In this document: positions 25,028-34,289 of the stretch, piece after piece | Layout: each line of letters opens with the position of its first letter | How positions within the stretch are numbered: the stretch's first letter is position 1 | NCBI RefSeq assembly: GCF_036669915.1 | Contig: NC_089319.1 | Span: 2,162,082 to 2,226,081, forward strand | Length of the DNA: 64,000 bases | DNA from: Pocillopora verrucosa | Taxonomy: Eukaryota > Cnidaria > Anthozoa > Scleractinia > Pocilloporidae | Direction of reading: 5' to 3' | Notes under the pieces: model-generated | Database searches by the model: none | Told to the model about the DNA's origin: nothing | What the model saw: the letters and a program-made list of their open reading frames with translations, nothing else | Program-made: the position numbers and the translations under genes

Positions 25028-25600
25028 TTTTTTATTCTTGGTTTTTGGGTTTTCTCCGGGATTAAAAACTTGCCAGTGTTCCTAGTTTTGGACATTGACG
25101 ATGGAATGGCGCCCGGGTAAGAATGTGAACAAAAAATGGATTCCTCAGGCTTACAATGTGGTGTGGTTAAAAGTCGTGGCAATTATTCCGTTGACCGTGA
25201 TGGTTGTGTCGTATACTAGAGTAGTGTACAGGCTTTGATTCAAATTTACGCCTGACAACAGCGAGAATTCGAATCAAAACCAGATCCTGCAAGACTCATA
25301 TTAAGTCGTTGAGGCTTCCTTTGCGAGATAATAGTTTGTTGTATTTTGAGTACAAACTTAACAGATTGAGATGTTATCAATCTTTCATCTTTCTCTGAGA
25401 AAAGGGAGTACAGAAGGTGCTGAAGCAAGCCACCTTGTCTGTCAGCGGTATCTTTGCGATGTGTTGGATTACAGGTCCCATCCAGTCTACATCGTATCGT
25501 GAGCCACTTCAGCGCCGAGAGCTGCTTAACTCTGCCGTCAACCCGTTTGTATATGGTCTAGTGAACCAGAGATTCAAAGAGAAGATCAAAATAATGTAAG
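25028..25600 (+). pseudogene. Relic D: exon 3 and exon 4 of a receptor gene like F
   Basis: Exon 3 remnant: after a tttcag acceptor at 25022-25027, about 240 bp align with exon 3 of receptor F (K-W-I-P-Q-A-Y-N-V-V-W and A-I-I-P-L-T-V-M), with frame breaks. Exon 4 remnant: about 25405-25600, with C-W-I-T near TM6 and N-S-A-V-N-P-F-V-Y in TM7, shortened in the middle. No exon 1 or 2 is found upstream. It lies on the opposite strand from C and E and is a dead copy of an F-like gene. Confidence 0.75.
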
Positions 25601-25860
25601 GAGCAGCTTCGATACCTGATTGGCTGTACAAGACTAAAGCTGTCAAAAATGTCAAACCATCAAAGTTCACATTCTGCAAGAGTTTAAAAACTTGAATGTT
25701 TCGGCAGGTCAAATTTAACACTTCTGCCTGAAGTTTTTTAGTCTCTAATACAGAATCTGAAACTGAAATGTTCAGTGAGTTCAACACGCAAGTTTTTCAC
25801 ACGACAAGTAGAAAACAAACAGTTCAAGGCGAGTATTTTATGAATAAACGACAGCCGAAT

Positions 25861-26085
25861 TCACCGGAACATAAAGATCGCTCGGGATAACAGCGCCGTG
25901 ACACTCGGCTGCAGTGACTGATGTGGCCTTCCATTCCACGCATCGGAAAGGACATCAGAGCAAGCTCTTATTTTTTCACTCGAAGGGCGGCCGCAGTAGT
26001 TCCTGAGGCTTGCTTCACTGCGATGACCGAAGATCGCCATGATGAGCAAACCGCGATGGACCTCAGCATGATCGCAGTCGTTCTG
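25861..26085 (-). mobile_element. Tyrosine-recombinase C-terminal fragment (Crypton-like)
   Basis: A minus-strand frame contains G-H-R-S-E-A-S-L-R-N-Y. This fits the C-terminal catalytic box of tyrosine recombinases of the Crypton/DUF3504 type, where the H-R and the final Y are active-site positions. A P-S-S-E segment follows, as is usual in that family. Only the last 60 or so codons are present, in locally GC-rich DNA. The fragment lies between the two segmental duplication copies. No ends of an element were identified. Confidence 0.45.
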
Positions 26086-26590
26086 ACACCGGCATGATTA
26101 GTATGAATTTTAACAGTTATGCCAGTTTGGTTATATTTTTCATCATTCCTGTTTTGTTTTTGATCACGAAACTTTACTTACTATACGAGTGTTAGCTGTG
26201 TTTGATTTTTATTACCGCACATAAGCTTGCCATCCAACTAAGCGTGAAAACCTCTAAAACACTGACTGTACATGTCGTTTTCTCCTTGAGGATTTTCGTC
26301 TCTGCTCACGTTATAATAACGTAATTTACGGCGCTTGGCCTTTTAAAAACCTTTGTTTGGTTCTTCTGTTGCTACTTGCCGGCTCGCCTGTTCCGAAATT
26401 TCACTTCCAATTAACGAGAAAAAGCTGGAGAAAAGTTCCGGAAAATGTTAAACATAGTACAATTTGGCAGATGGCGTGACAGCTTTAGCTCAGCTCTCTG
26501 CTCTATACTCTCATGGAGCGCGCTCTTTCAACCAATGACAGCACGTGTTATATCCGAACTTTATTATAACGTCCTATAAACATTACCGCA
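26086..26590. other. Spacer before duplication copy 2
   Basis: No gene is seen. It contains two oppositely oriented words around ttataataacg and cgttataata-like sequence, which could be remnants of a small palindromic repeat, but I cannot define an element. Confidence 0.3.
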
Positions 26591-26919
26591 ATGTCAAAGG
26601 AGTAAAACATATTGGTCGCGGTAGATAATTATGTGTTCTTATCTCTGTTTTTAGTGTCGAAAACTGAGAGGGCTCATGATAAATTGCTTTCGTATTCGTT
26701 CCTCTAACTTCCTTCTATAGATTCTAAATATAAATGATCGCCAGCCTGATCAAAGAAGTGGTTAAATTGGACAAAGCATCTCATGCTTATCAGTTCGTGC
26801 GCTTTGTTCAACTTTTATTTTAGAATCGTGTAGGAGGTCTTTGCAAGAAAATATAATCAGTTTATATTCTCTTGGTTGTTATTATTCATAATTATATAAA
26901 CACCAGTAGTAAAGTATTA

Positions 26920-27090
26920 TCGTGCGCAACACGATGCGGTGACTTCCATTGTGGATCGTGATGTTTTGTTTATACCCTGCTAGACATCCTTAGGCGAAGA
27001 GGTCGACTGAATACGCATCAGCATGCGAGACCTCACATATTGCGCCGCCAGTTGCGCTTAGTTGTTTTTCAACAGCTTTGACCGGCACTT
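26920..27090 (-). mobile_element. Solo tail of a Penelope-like element (copy 2)
   Basis: This is the duplicate of the fragment at 20380-20530, with the same relationship to the Penelope-like element at 32727-34285. Confidence 0.5.
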
Positions 27091-27153
27091 TTTAAGAGAT
27101 GTGTTCTAGCAAGAACAACAAAGTCGCATTTGTTGCCGTTTAATGATGTTCTT

Positions 27154-27219
27154 CATATTGTGATATGATCATGCTAACTGTAAGGTTTCTCGTCATGATA
27201 AAGAAGAAAAGAACAGAGT
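27154..27219 (-). pseudogene. Relic TM1 exon of the receptor family (copy 2)
   Basis: This is the duplicate of 20541-20600. On the minus strand it still reads as a hydrophobic TM1-like run, but the key G-N pair has become R-N. It is non-functional. Confidence 0.5.
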
Positions 27220-28249
27220 GAATCCTTGGAAAAATGCTAGCAACCCTTGTGCTTCACAAGGCTTATCATACAGACGTATCTGACAGGGTGGATCCCCCCA
27301 AAAGCGTCGAAGAAGGTTTACAGTGTGCCGAAAATTACCGTGGTATTCCAAGGGGTGGTATAGAATAAATAATAGAGGAATAACGAAGCATATACCGTCA
27401 TCTTTTCTTGATGCCATCTTTTCATTTAAGAGCCAGCATTTATTTGATAACGTCATATTAAAATTAGCTGAAAGGGACAAAGTTCACTAGGTATAGGCAT
27501 TACAAACTGTTCCAGCTTTCATAGGCTGTAATTTTGTCTAAGTTAGATCAATAGGTGGCATAGCCGTGAAAGGCATGGGTCGGATGATTTCTCTCATCAC
27601 GTCTTTCATCACGTCTTTCTTCATGTCTTTCATCGCGCCTACAAAAAACCATCAACTAGGCAAAATAAACCAATCAGGGGTTTTTCGAATCGCCTGTTTG
27701 ATAAATGCGGTGTGTTCTTCATTAAACTAAGACTGAAAAGCGAAAGGTTTTTTTAAAATGCTTTTCCACTAAATAATAATAATTACTCCCGCAGTCTCAC
27801 AAAACTTTACCAAAATGTCAAACAAAACTGTGACAGCGTAAAATAGAGCCATCAAAAACATCAGTGATGGAAAAGTAAGAAACTCTAGGATTCAAACGAT
27901 AAAAATCTACTCTTATACCTCCAACTTGATTACTTGCGGTTCACAATACTTATGTCATTCGGATGTCTTAACGCGCTTTATCGTCACCATCATCATCACC
28001 ATCAGCATCGCCGTTGTCATTACCCCAGTTACTACTTCTATCGTTATTATTAATGCATACTTTACAAAGTAAAGAGGATAGGCTCTGTTACTACACCATG
28101 TACATGCAATTTTTAGAAGGCCATGAATTTATCAGATTAATTGCAGTCCATTGTTAATTTCTTTAACTTAACTCTACTTCATTTATTCTCTAATTGTCTA
28201 CGAAACAGGTGAAGTTCGGAATTTAACGTTTCCGTTGAGGTTTTTCCCG

Positions 28250-31082
28250 TCAATTGTTGATATCACTTTCCCCTGCATTAACTTCGTCCTGAAGATTTGG
28301 TAGAGTGGGAGCCACGGTTGGCAATACTATGTTACCGGTGGACTGAATAATGGGGCCCATCTTGTTTGCAGCGACGCAATTGCATCGGAACATTGTCTTG
28401 ATCTTTTGGCGGAATCTTTGGTTAACCAGGGCGTACACAAACGGGTTGACAGAGGAATTGAATAGGATCAGTATGGTAGTTATAGCAAAAACGACATCAC
28501 TGTAAGGAGAGTTGATAAAATGCAAGAAATAAAAGGTCGAGTCCGTAAACCAACAGATTCCAAATATGATGCTGACAGTTATTACCATCGCGGTGACCCG
28601 CTTCCTCAACTTGATCACAGCCTATGTGAGGAGATCGAGAACCTCAGTAAGGTACTTGCTATAAAGCGAGTAATACATGGGCGCACGTTGATATGGAATT
28701 TCTCTTCCAGTGTTCAACTTGATATCTCACGAGTGAACGTAGCGAACTGGAGAGATACCCGAGGAGAGAAATACCTTATCTTCAAGCAACCAAGTATTAT
28801 TTTGTTTATCATATAAATACCATACGCCTTTACTGACAAGAACATTTGACAAAAGACATTGGATCGAGAACTGATGAAAGCTTTACCATTTATTCATCAA
28901 CCTGACAGAATGGCGCAAAATGCGAGTGATGCCTCAGTAACTGATTGGAAAATTTTAAAGGTACGTCAGTAAAAAAGTTATCGTAATTATACACGTGTCA
29001 GTTACAGAGCTCAAAAGCTGAAGTTTCTAGCGTAAGCCCGCGCTGACGAAGGACTAACGCTCAAAACGGCTTTGAAACTCTTTACGTGTCATCTCAGTTT
29101 ATAATACCAAATCACCCCCTTCATTCGCGTTACAGGCTTTTTTTTTTTTCGACGACTGTCGGTTCGAGGTGAATTGTTATAGAGAAGCTTGAAATCATAT
29201 GTAGTGTTTTCATTCCATCACAACTTAACGCTAAAACATCAAGAAGTTGTTTAAATGCTTTCAACGGTGAAAACACTTCGGGATTTGATGTACCTGGTGG
29301 TGGCTGGTGGTGGATACAAGAGCTCTGTAAAGTCTCAAATAAAAAAAATCGCACCTTTTAAAGACGGGCCAAGGACTACAAAAGTTTTGCGTTTAATTTG
29401 CAAGAACTTCTCACCTTCTGTCGATGTGAAAGTTGATCATCATCAATTTGTGTGAACCACAGTGTGCACACGATTCTGGAATAAGCCGCAGTCATCAGTG
29501 TCATGGGAAGAAAGGTCATAGTCACCAACCAGATCATGCTGTTGGCTTTGCCCATCCACTCCTGTGGCCAGTCCTCCTCGCAGTCACCTAAGGTGTTTTT
29601 GAAGTTCGTGGCCAAGAAAATTGGTACATTCAAGGAAAATGCAAGAATCCAACAGAAAGGAATAATTACCTAGAACAGAAAAAAATAAAGAAGAAGGTCT
29701 TTGGTCTGTTTATGACGACCAATGGTTCGAAGATAATCAATTTTCAGCCCACTTTCTTCTTAGACGGAAGTCAAAACGTATATAAATTATGATACATTGT
29801 GAGCGTTTGTCGTGGGATCATAGATGTATGATGAAAACTTTCCACAACTGGTGTTCGTATTTAATGCAAAGCGCACTCTAATTGAGTGATTCTCTCGGGC
29901 TATTGTTTCCCTCATGCTGATAAGTTGTTTTTTTTTTCGAGTCAGCTTGATTTTACAGAAATTAATTAACAAGGACTTCTCCAGACAGATCTGTTACCTT
30001 AAGTTTGGTATTGGTAAGCTTTTTCTTTCCATCATATGGATATATTATTGCATAATAGCGCTCAATGGCGATAAAAACCAGAGTGAAGACGGACGAAGAT
30101 GCTCCAACCCAGGCAAAGTTTCCTCCAGTCAGTAGCCTGCATAGAACTGTCCCAGTCACTCCATCAGGATGGGTAAACATCAGACTGAATATATACTCTG
30201 GTGCAAGAAATATTGCAATCATAATGTCCGAAACAGCCAGGTTCACAAGAAGGAAATTGATTGGAATTCTAGCGAGTGTAGAAATAAAGGTAAACGCAAA
30301 AATCCAATTAAAAATGACAGAGGAAGAATGAACAACAAATAATGAAAACAAAACAACAACAAAATAAATAGAAATAATGATAACAATAAATGTAATAATG
30401 AAGATGATAATGATGATGATGATGATGATACTGATAAAAAGACAAAAAGAGGTGCATTGCTACATTTGTTTAAAAGCAAATGGAGTAACCGCACCAATAA
30501 TGCTCTTGAACGATAGGAACGTTTAAGATAAAGATTTAAAGCAAATTTTTTGTTTTTCCATTTCGTCTGGTGTAATTAACCCCGCATAGTACGTTCCCAG
30601 TTTTGTGACATGGTGGATTGATCTTGTGCATCAAAAAGAAACAAACGAAAATTTTAAGATCAAATTTATTTTCTCCCAAAAGATGAGCTGACACTAACTG
30701 AAACACTATAAGTAAAGTATACACCAATAGTAGTTCATCACAGTTAATTTTATCATGACTCTGAATCGAAAATGGATAGGTAATTTTTTATCTTTTAGAC
30801 TGCTGTATGAATACTGTTGAACCAGAATTTAGGTGGTTGGCAACGATAAAACCCCACTAAGTTACTGTTTACGCGAGATGTCAGGGATCATGAAATATTC
30901 CGATCGATAGCATGACAGAAATGTCACAAAAGTACTGTAGGAAGATTATTTTACCTCATATCGCGATATTTTAGCATGATCGTGCAAACAGTAAAGTTTC
31001 CCGTTATAACAACGATGACAAGAACGGAAAGGACTGTTGCACAAGTAATAGCTATTGTGTCTGGGACTGATCGCATGGACAT
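28250..31082 (-). CDS. Receptor E: four-exon class A GPCR, near-twin of receptor C
   Basis: Exons from high to low are 31082-30955, 30268-29998, 29669-29415 and 28621-28250, with exactly the same lengths as in C (128, 271, 255, 372 nt; 341 residues). TM2 N-L-A-V-S-D, E-R-Y-Y, the ECL2 cysteine, TM6 C-W-F-T-D-S and TM7 N-P-F-V-Y are all present. Intron 3 (28622-29414) carries an insert of about 0.57 kb absent from C. Just upstream of the start codon lies an incomplete second copy of exon 1 (31181-31320). Intact frames in both twins, after duplication and spread of non-coding differences, suggest both are still under selection, or that the duplication is very young. Confidence 0.9.
28679..29252. 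mobile_element. Insert in intron 3 of receptor E with a decayed palindromic repeat
   Basis: This segment interrupts the alignment of intron 3 between C and E. Within it, 29000-29100 resembles the hammerhead-like palindromic repeats at 40620 and 54885: CTGACGA at 29043 is kept, but the GAAA box is changed. I found no clear target duplication. It may be a composite insertion, or sequence lost from C. Confidence 0.5.
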
Positions 31083-31180
31083 ATTTTAATGTGATCGATG
31101 GTCCACCTAGAAAAGAGAAAAAAAATCACACCAAAGAAAATGCGTTAACATAAAGAAATGGATTGGGCCATTAACAACTA

Positions 31181-31320
31181 TAAACAGTAAAGTTTCCCGT
31201 TATAACAACGATGACAAGAACGGAAAGGACTGTTGCACAAGTAATAGCTATTGTATCTGGGTATCTGGGACTGATCGCATGGACATATTTTATGATGGTC
31301 CACCTAGAAAAGCGAAAAAA
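31181..31320 (-). pseudogene. Partial duplicate of exon 1 upstream of receptor E
   Basis: This segment repeats 30986-31120, that is, the 5' part of exon 1 plus its leader, but lacks the last part of the exon and the splice donor. It therefore cannot replace exon 1. It keeps the ATG and an 8-base extra direct repeat (gtatctgg) that ends the frame after about a dozen codons. If it is transcribed as leader it would be a short upstream reading frame. Receptor C has no such copy. Confidence 0.8.
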
Positions 31321-32029
31321 AAAATAACACCAATGATAACAATAAATTGGTCTTTAAGGTTTTTTTTAGCTTAGGAAAAACTTAATAATGTAAGAAGTTG
31401 ACACCAAATTATTTGTTTTTTTTTCACATGCACGTTCTAGCTCATTTCGTAATTTCGCGGTTATTTCTATGTCTACTGCAGATTAAATTTAGACAACGGT
31501 GGCAACCTTTTCCAAGGTGATAAATATGAACGTAAAAAGTTCCAGATGAAACAAAGCATTAGTTATGGAACATCAGTTTTCAATGCCTTTGACTCACCTC
31601 GTCTGTCAAGACTTCCGCTCTGTTTCAATTCCAAAGCAGGAAAGATGCGCTAAGGTTATTTCAAACCATAGCGTGTGAAAACCGTGATATCGTACAAAAA
31701 CTGAAAGACTAAGAATTAGGGAAACTCTCCTATCTAAGTCCAACTAGAAAACATCGAGGTAAGTGTAATATTCCTTTGAATTGACGTTAAATTCAACTCG
31801 TCAGTTTGTGCTATTGTTATTAAGACAAACAAACTTATCAGCCAATAAAAATCAAGTAATTGCACCTGTTTTAGAACCCTTCTTTTAATTTGTTGTGTCA
31901 AAAAAGTTTCCACAAGCTTCTCAGTTTTAGCGGTGCTCTATAATTAGGTATAATTCTAAACTATTAAGCGTAACTGATACTTTTTTAAAAAATTTTCTCT
32001 ACTCAGCATTACGTCGCTGAAATGGGATT
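31321..32029. other. Upstream flank of receptor E
   Basis: It aligns with 23880-24530 upstream of C. No gene is seen. Confidence 0.4.
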
Positions 32030-32262
32030 CTAGAGTAGTGAATAGGCTTTGGTTCAAATATACGTCTGACGATAGCAAGAATTCGAATCGACAGGGGGTA
32101 TGAATCAAGATAATTTATAAAACCAGATCCCGCAAAACTCATGATAAGTCATGGAGGCTTCATTTGCGAGATAATGACTTGTTGTATTTTGAGTACAAAC
32201 TTAACAGATTGAGATGTTATCTATCTTTCATCTTTCTCTGAGAAAAGGGAGTTCAGAAGGTG
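32030..32262 (+). pseudogene. Relic D': fragment of F-like receptor gene
   Basis: It aligns with 25210-25415 of relic D: the end of exon 3 (R-V-V-x-R-L-W-F) and the following intron. It stops where exon 4 should begin. It is the duplicate of D, cut off by the duplication or deletion breakpoint. Confidence 0.65.
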
Positions 32263-32726
32263 CACAGGCCCACAATCAAACTCCACTTTTAATAAGTTCA
32301 GTTAGTAACACAAGCTGACATCAATTATATGGTTTTCCGTAAAAACCAACCGGCCGTAAATTTGGATTTTAAAACGAAATGATAAGCAACCATAGAAGCA
32401 TTTTATTTTTGATAATAGCTAAAACAACAAAGCTTTAATCGCTTGACTTCAACAAGCCGGTATGTTGTATAGTATGTAGTATCGCTCAGACGTTTTCGTG
32501 TGTTGTATCGCTTAGGGCGAGTCAAAATACAAACAAGGAGTCAAAATACCCAACCATACTACACACACAAGTATGGGGCGCCAAGTGGAGAAAAATGCCT
32601 TTTCGAAATGTTCCTTTTTTTTTACATCAATAGGTCCTAAACTAGAGAGTTTTGTTGTCAATACGCGTAATAGATTTTAGCTAACAGAAGTATTTTATCC
32701 ATTCGAAGTCAAAATATACATTGTAA
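32263..32726. other. Spacer left of the Penelope-like element
   Basis: No gene or named repeat is recognised. Confidence 0.3.
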
Positions 32727-34285
32727 TAAAAGCTAAGTTTTTTGTTTGTCTCACGATGTAGTCATGTGTGATGTAGATCGCGACGTTTCTACTGCATACT
32801 TCTAGTCTTCTTCAGGCGATGAGGTCGACTGGTCATGCGTGATCTTATAAAGCATGATGCTCTGCTGTGATTAGTTGTTTTTTTCAACAGCTCTGATTGG
32901 TGCATTTCGATCCTTGCTGTTCATTCAGGGATTTGCTCCCTCGGCGGTCTGCTGTCACACGGCTCTCCTGTTGTTGTGGTTTTTGATCGTGGGCATCCAC
33001 GCTTCTGGAATTTCTATTCCACTATCCCTGTTGATGTTGTTAGGGTGAAATCTCATATGAATTGCCTCTTTGACCTTGCGCGTGTAGCAATAAGGGTAAC
33101 GATCAATAAACTTTACTTCGTTCTAGAGTGGCTTGTGTCCGGTGTTGTGGGCATGCTCTGAAACGGCGGAGGTCTCGGTATAGGCGTGTCGAATGTCTCG
33201 ATCGTGCTCCTTAATTCTGTCTTGCATAGGTCTTCCAGTTTCTCCGATGTACACCTCGCCGCATCCACAAGGAATCCTGTAAACTACGCCATCTTACTCA
33301 GCCGGGTCTACAGCGTCTTTTGGGCGTACTGAGATCTTAGCGTAGTCTGTGACTTGAAAAAAACGCGTACGCCTTGTTGTTGTAGGCGAAGCTGTTCGGA
33401 CAGACCTTTGACATATGGTAAAACCGCAGTAGCTTTGAACTCGTTGGCGGGTTCCGCACTGTTATTTGGTTTTCCGGTCTTGGTAAGTTTCTGCAAGAAA
33501 GAAAAATGGATAACCATTAAAAACCGGAACAGATGACAGATGTTTTTTCTCCTCGGAGATGACGGAGGGTTTTGTAACGAGACGTTTAGCGCGCTCGTAA
33601 AGGCACTTGACAATACTGCGTTTTACTGATTGAGGGTGGTGTGAATCATACGCTAAGTATTGATCGGTGTGCGTGGGCTTCCTGTGAACACTGGTGTTGA
33701 GGCGGCCGTCAGGTTCTCTTAAAACTGCGGTGTCTGGGAAGGCCAGTTTGTTGTCTTTCTCTGTCTCCATGGTGAAGCGGACGGAAGGCTGCTAGTTGTT
33801 TAGATGCTGTAAGAAGCAACCTACGTTTTCGCGATCCAGGATGGTAAAGGTATCGTCCACGTGGCGTTTCCAGATCCTAGGCTCGTAGGATGATGAGTTA
33901 TCGCCTGTTCTTCGAAACTCTCCATGAAGAGGCTAGCAATTACAGCGGAAACCGGACTCATGGCGTCGCCGTCTTTTTGCTCGTAAATCGATCTGTTATA
34001 CTGGAAGTATGTGGATCTCAATACGAAGGTCAAAAGGTCAGTGATCTGTGCAGGCGTTAGCTTTGTGCGGTCTGCAAGGCTTGGGTCGTTCTCTAGTTTC
34101 TGCATTGCGGCTTGTACAGCGGCGTCGATAGGAACATTGGTAAACAACGATTCTACGTCGAACATCATGTTTTATAAGATCACGCATGACCAGTCGAAGA
34201 CTAGCAGTATGTAGTCGAAACGTCACGATCTACATCACACGTGACTACATCGTGAGACAAACGAAAAACTTAGCTTTTATTTTTA
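32727..34285 (-). mobile_element. Penelope-like retroelement (reverse transcriptase plus GIY-YIG), 5'-truncated and broken
   Basis: Read on the minus strand, the reverse transcriptase part spans about 34168-33460, with S-L-F-T-N-V-P and a P-V-S-A-V box, then R-K-P-T-H-T-D in the thumb region. A GIY-YIG endonuclease part lies at about 33300-32980 (C-G-C-G-E-V-Y-I-G-E-T-G-R-P and S-E-H-A-H-N-T-G-H). This order is diagnostic of endonuclease-bearing Penelope-like elements. The N-terminal third is missing and there are several breaks. Inverted terminal repeats of about 125 bp flank it (32727-32859 and 34163-34285), as this group is known to have. The repeats still match well, so it is moderately young. 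Confidence 0.85.
32782..32815 (-). ncRNA. Hammerhead-ribozyme-like core in the Penelope terminal repeat
   Basis: On the minus strand, CTGAAGA (32815-32809) is followed after a short stem-loop by GAAA and CGTC (32789-32782). This matches the hammerhead core order CUGANGA - stem II - GAAA - N-U-H. Penelope-like elements are known to carry such ribozymes in their terminal repeats. The stem II pairing is imperfect here, and the other terminal repeat (34163-34285) has lost the CTGA box, so activity is doubtful. Confidence 0.5.
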
Positions 34286-34289
34286 TAAT

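Larger units (their letters stand above)
20030..25415. repeat. Segmental duplication, copy 1 (receptor C and relic D)
   Basis: This block is strongly similar to 26591-32262 along most of its length, including intergenic DNA, introns and exons of receptor C versus E, and the relic D versus D'. The offset is about 6.56 kb at the left end, 6.71 kb at exon 4 and 7.26 kb from exon 3 onward. The last step is due to an insert of about 0.57 kb in copy 2. Copy 1 has about 0.7 kb near 24530-25200 that copy 2 lacks. Confidence 0.85.
26591..32262. repeat. Segmental duplication, copy 2 (receptor E and relic D')
   Basis: This is the partner of 20030-25415. Similarity starts near the word gtcaaaggagt and stops abruptly at about 32262, inside the first bases of the relic exon 4. 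The order of contents is the same: Penelope tail, relic TM1 exon, receptor, F-like relic. Confidence 0.85.
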
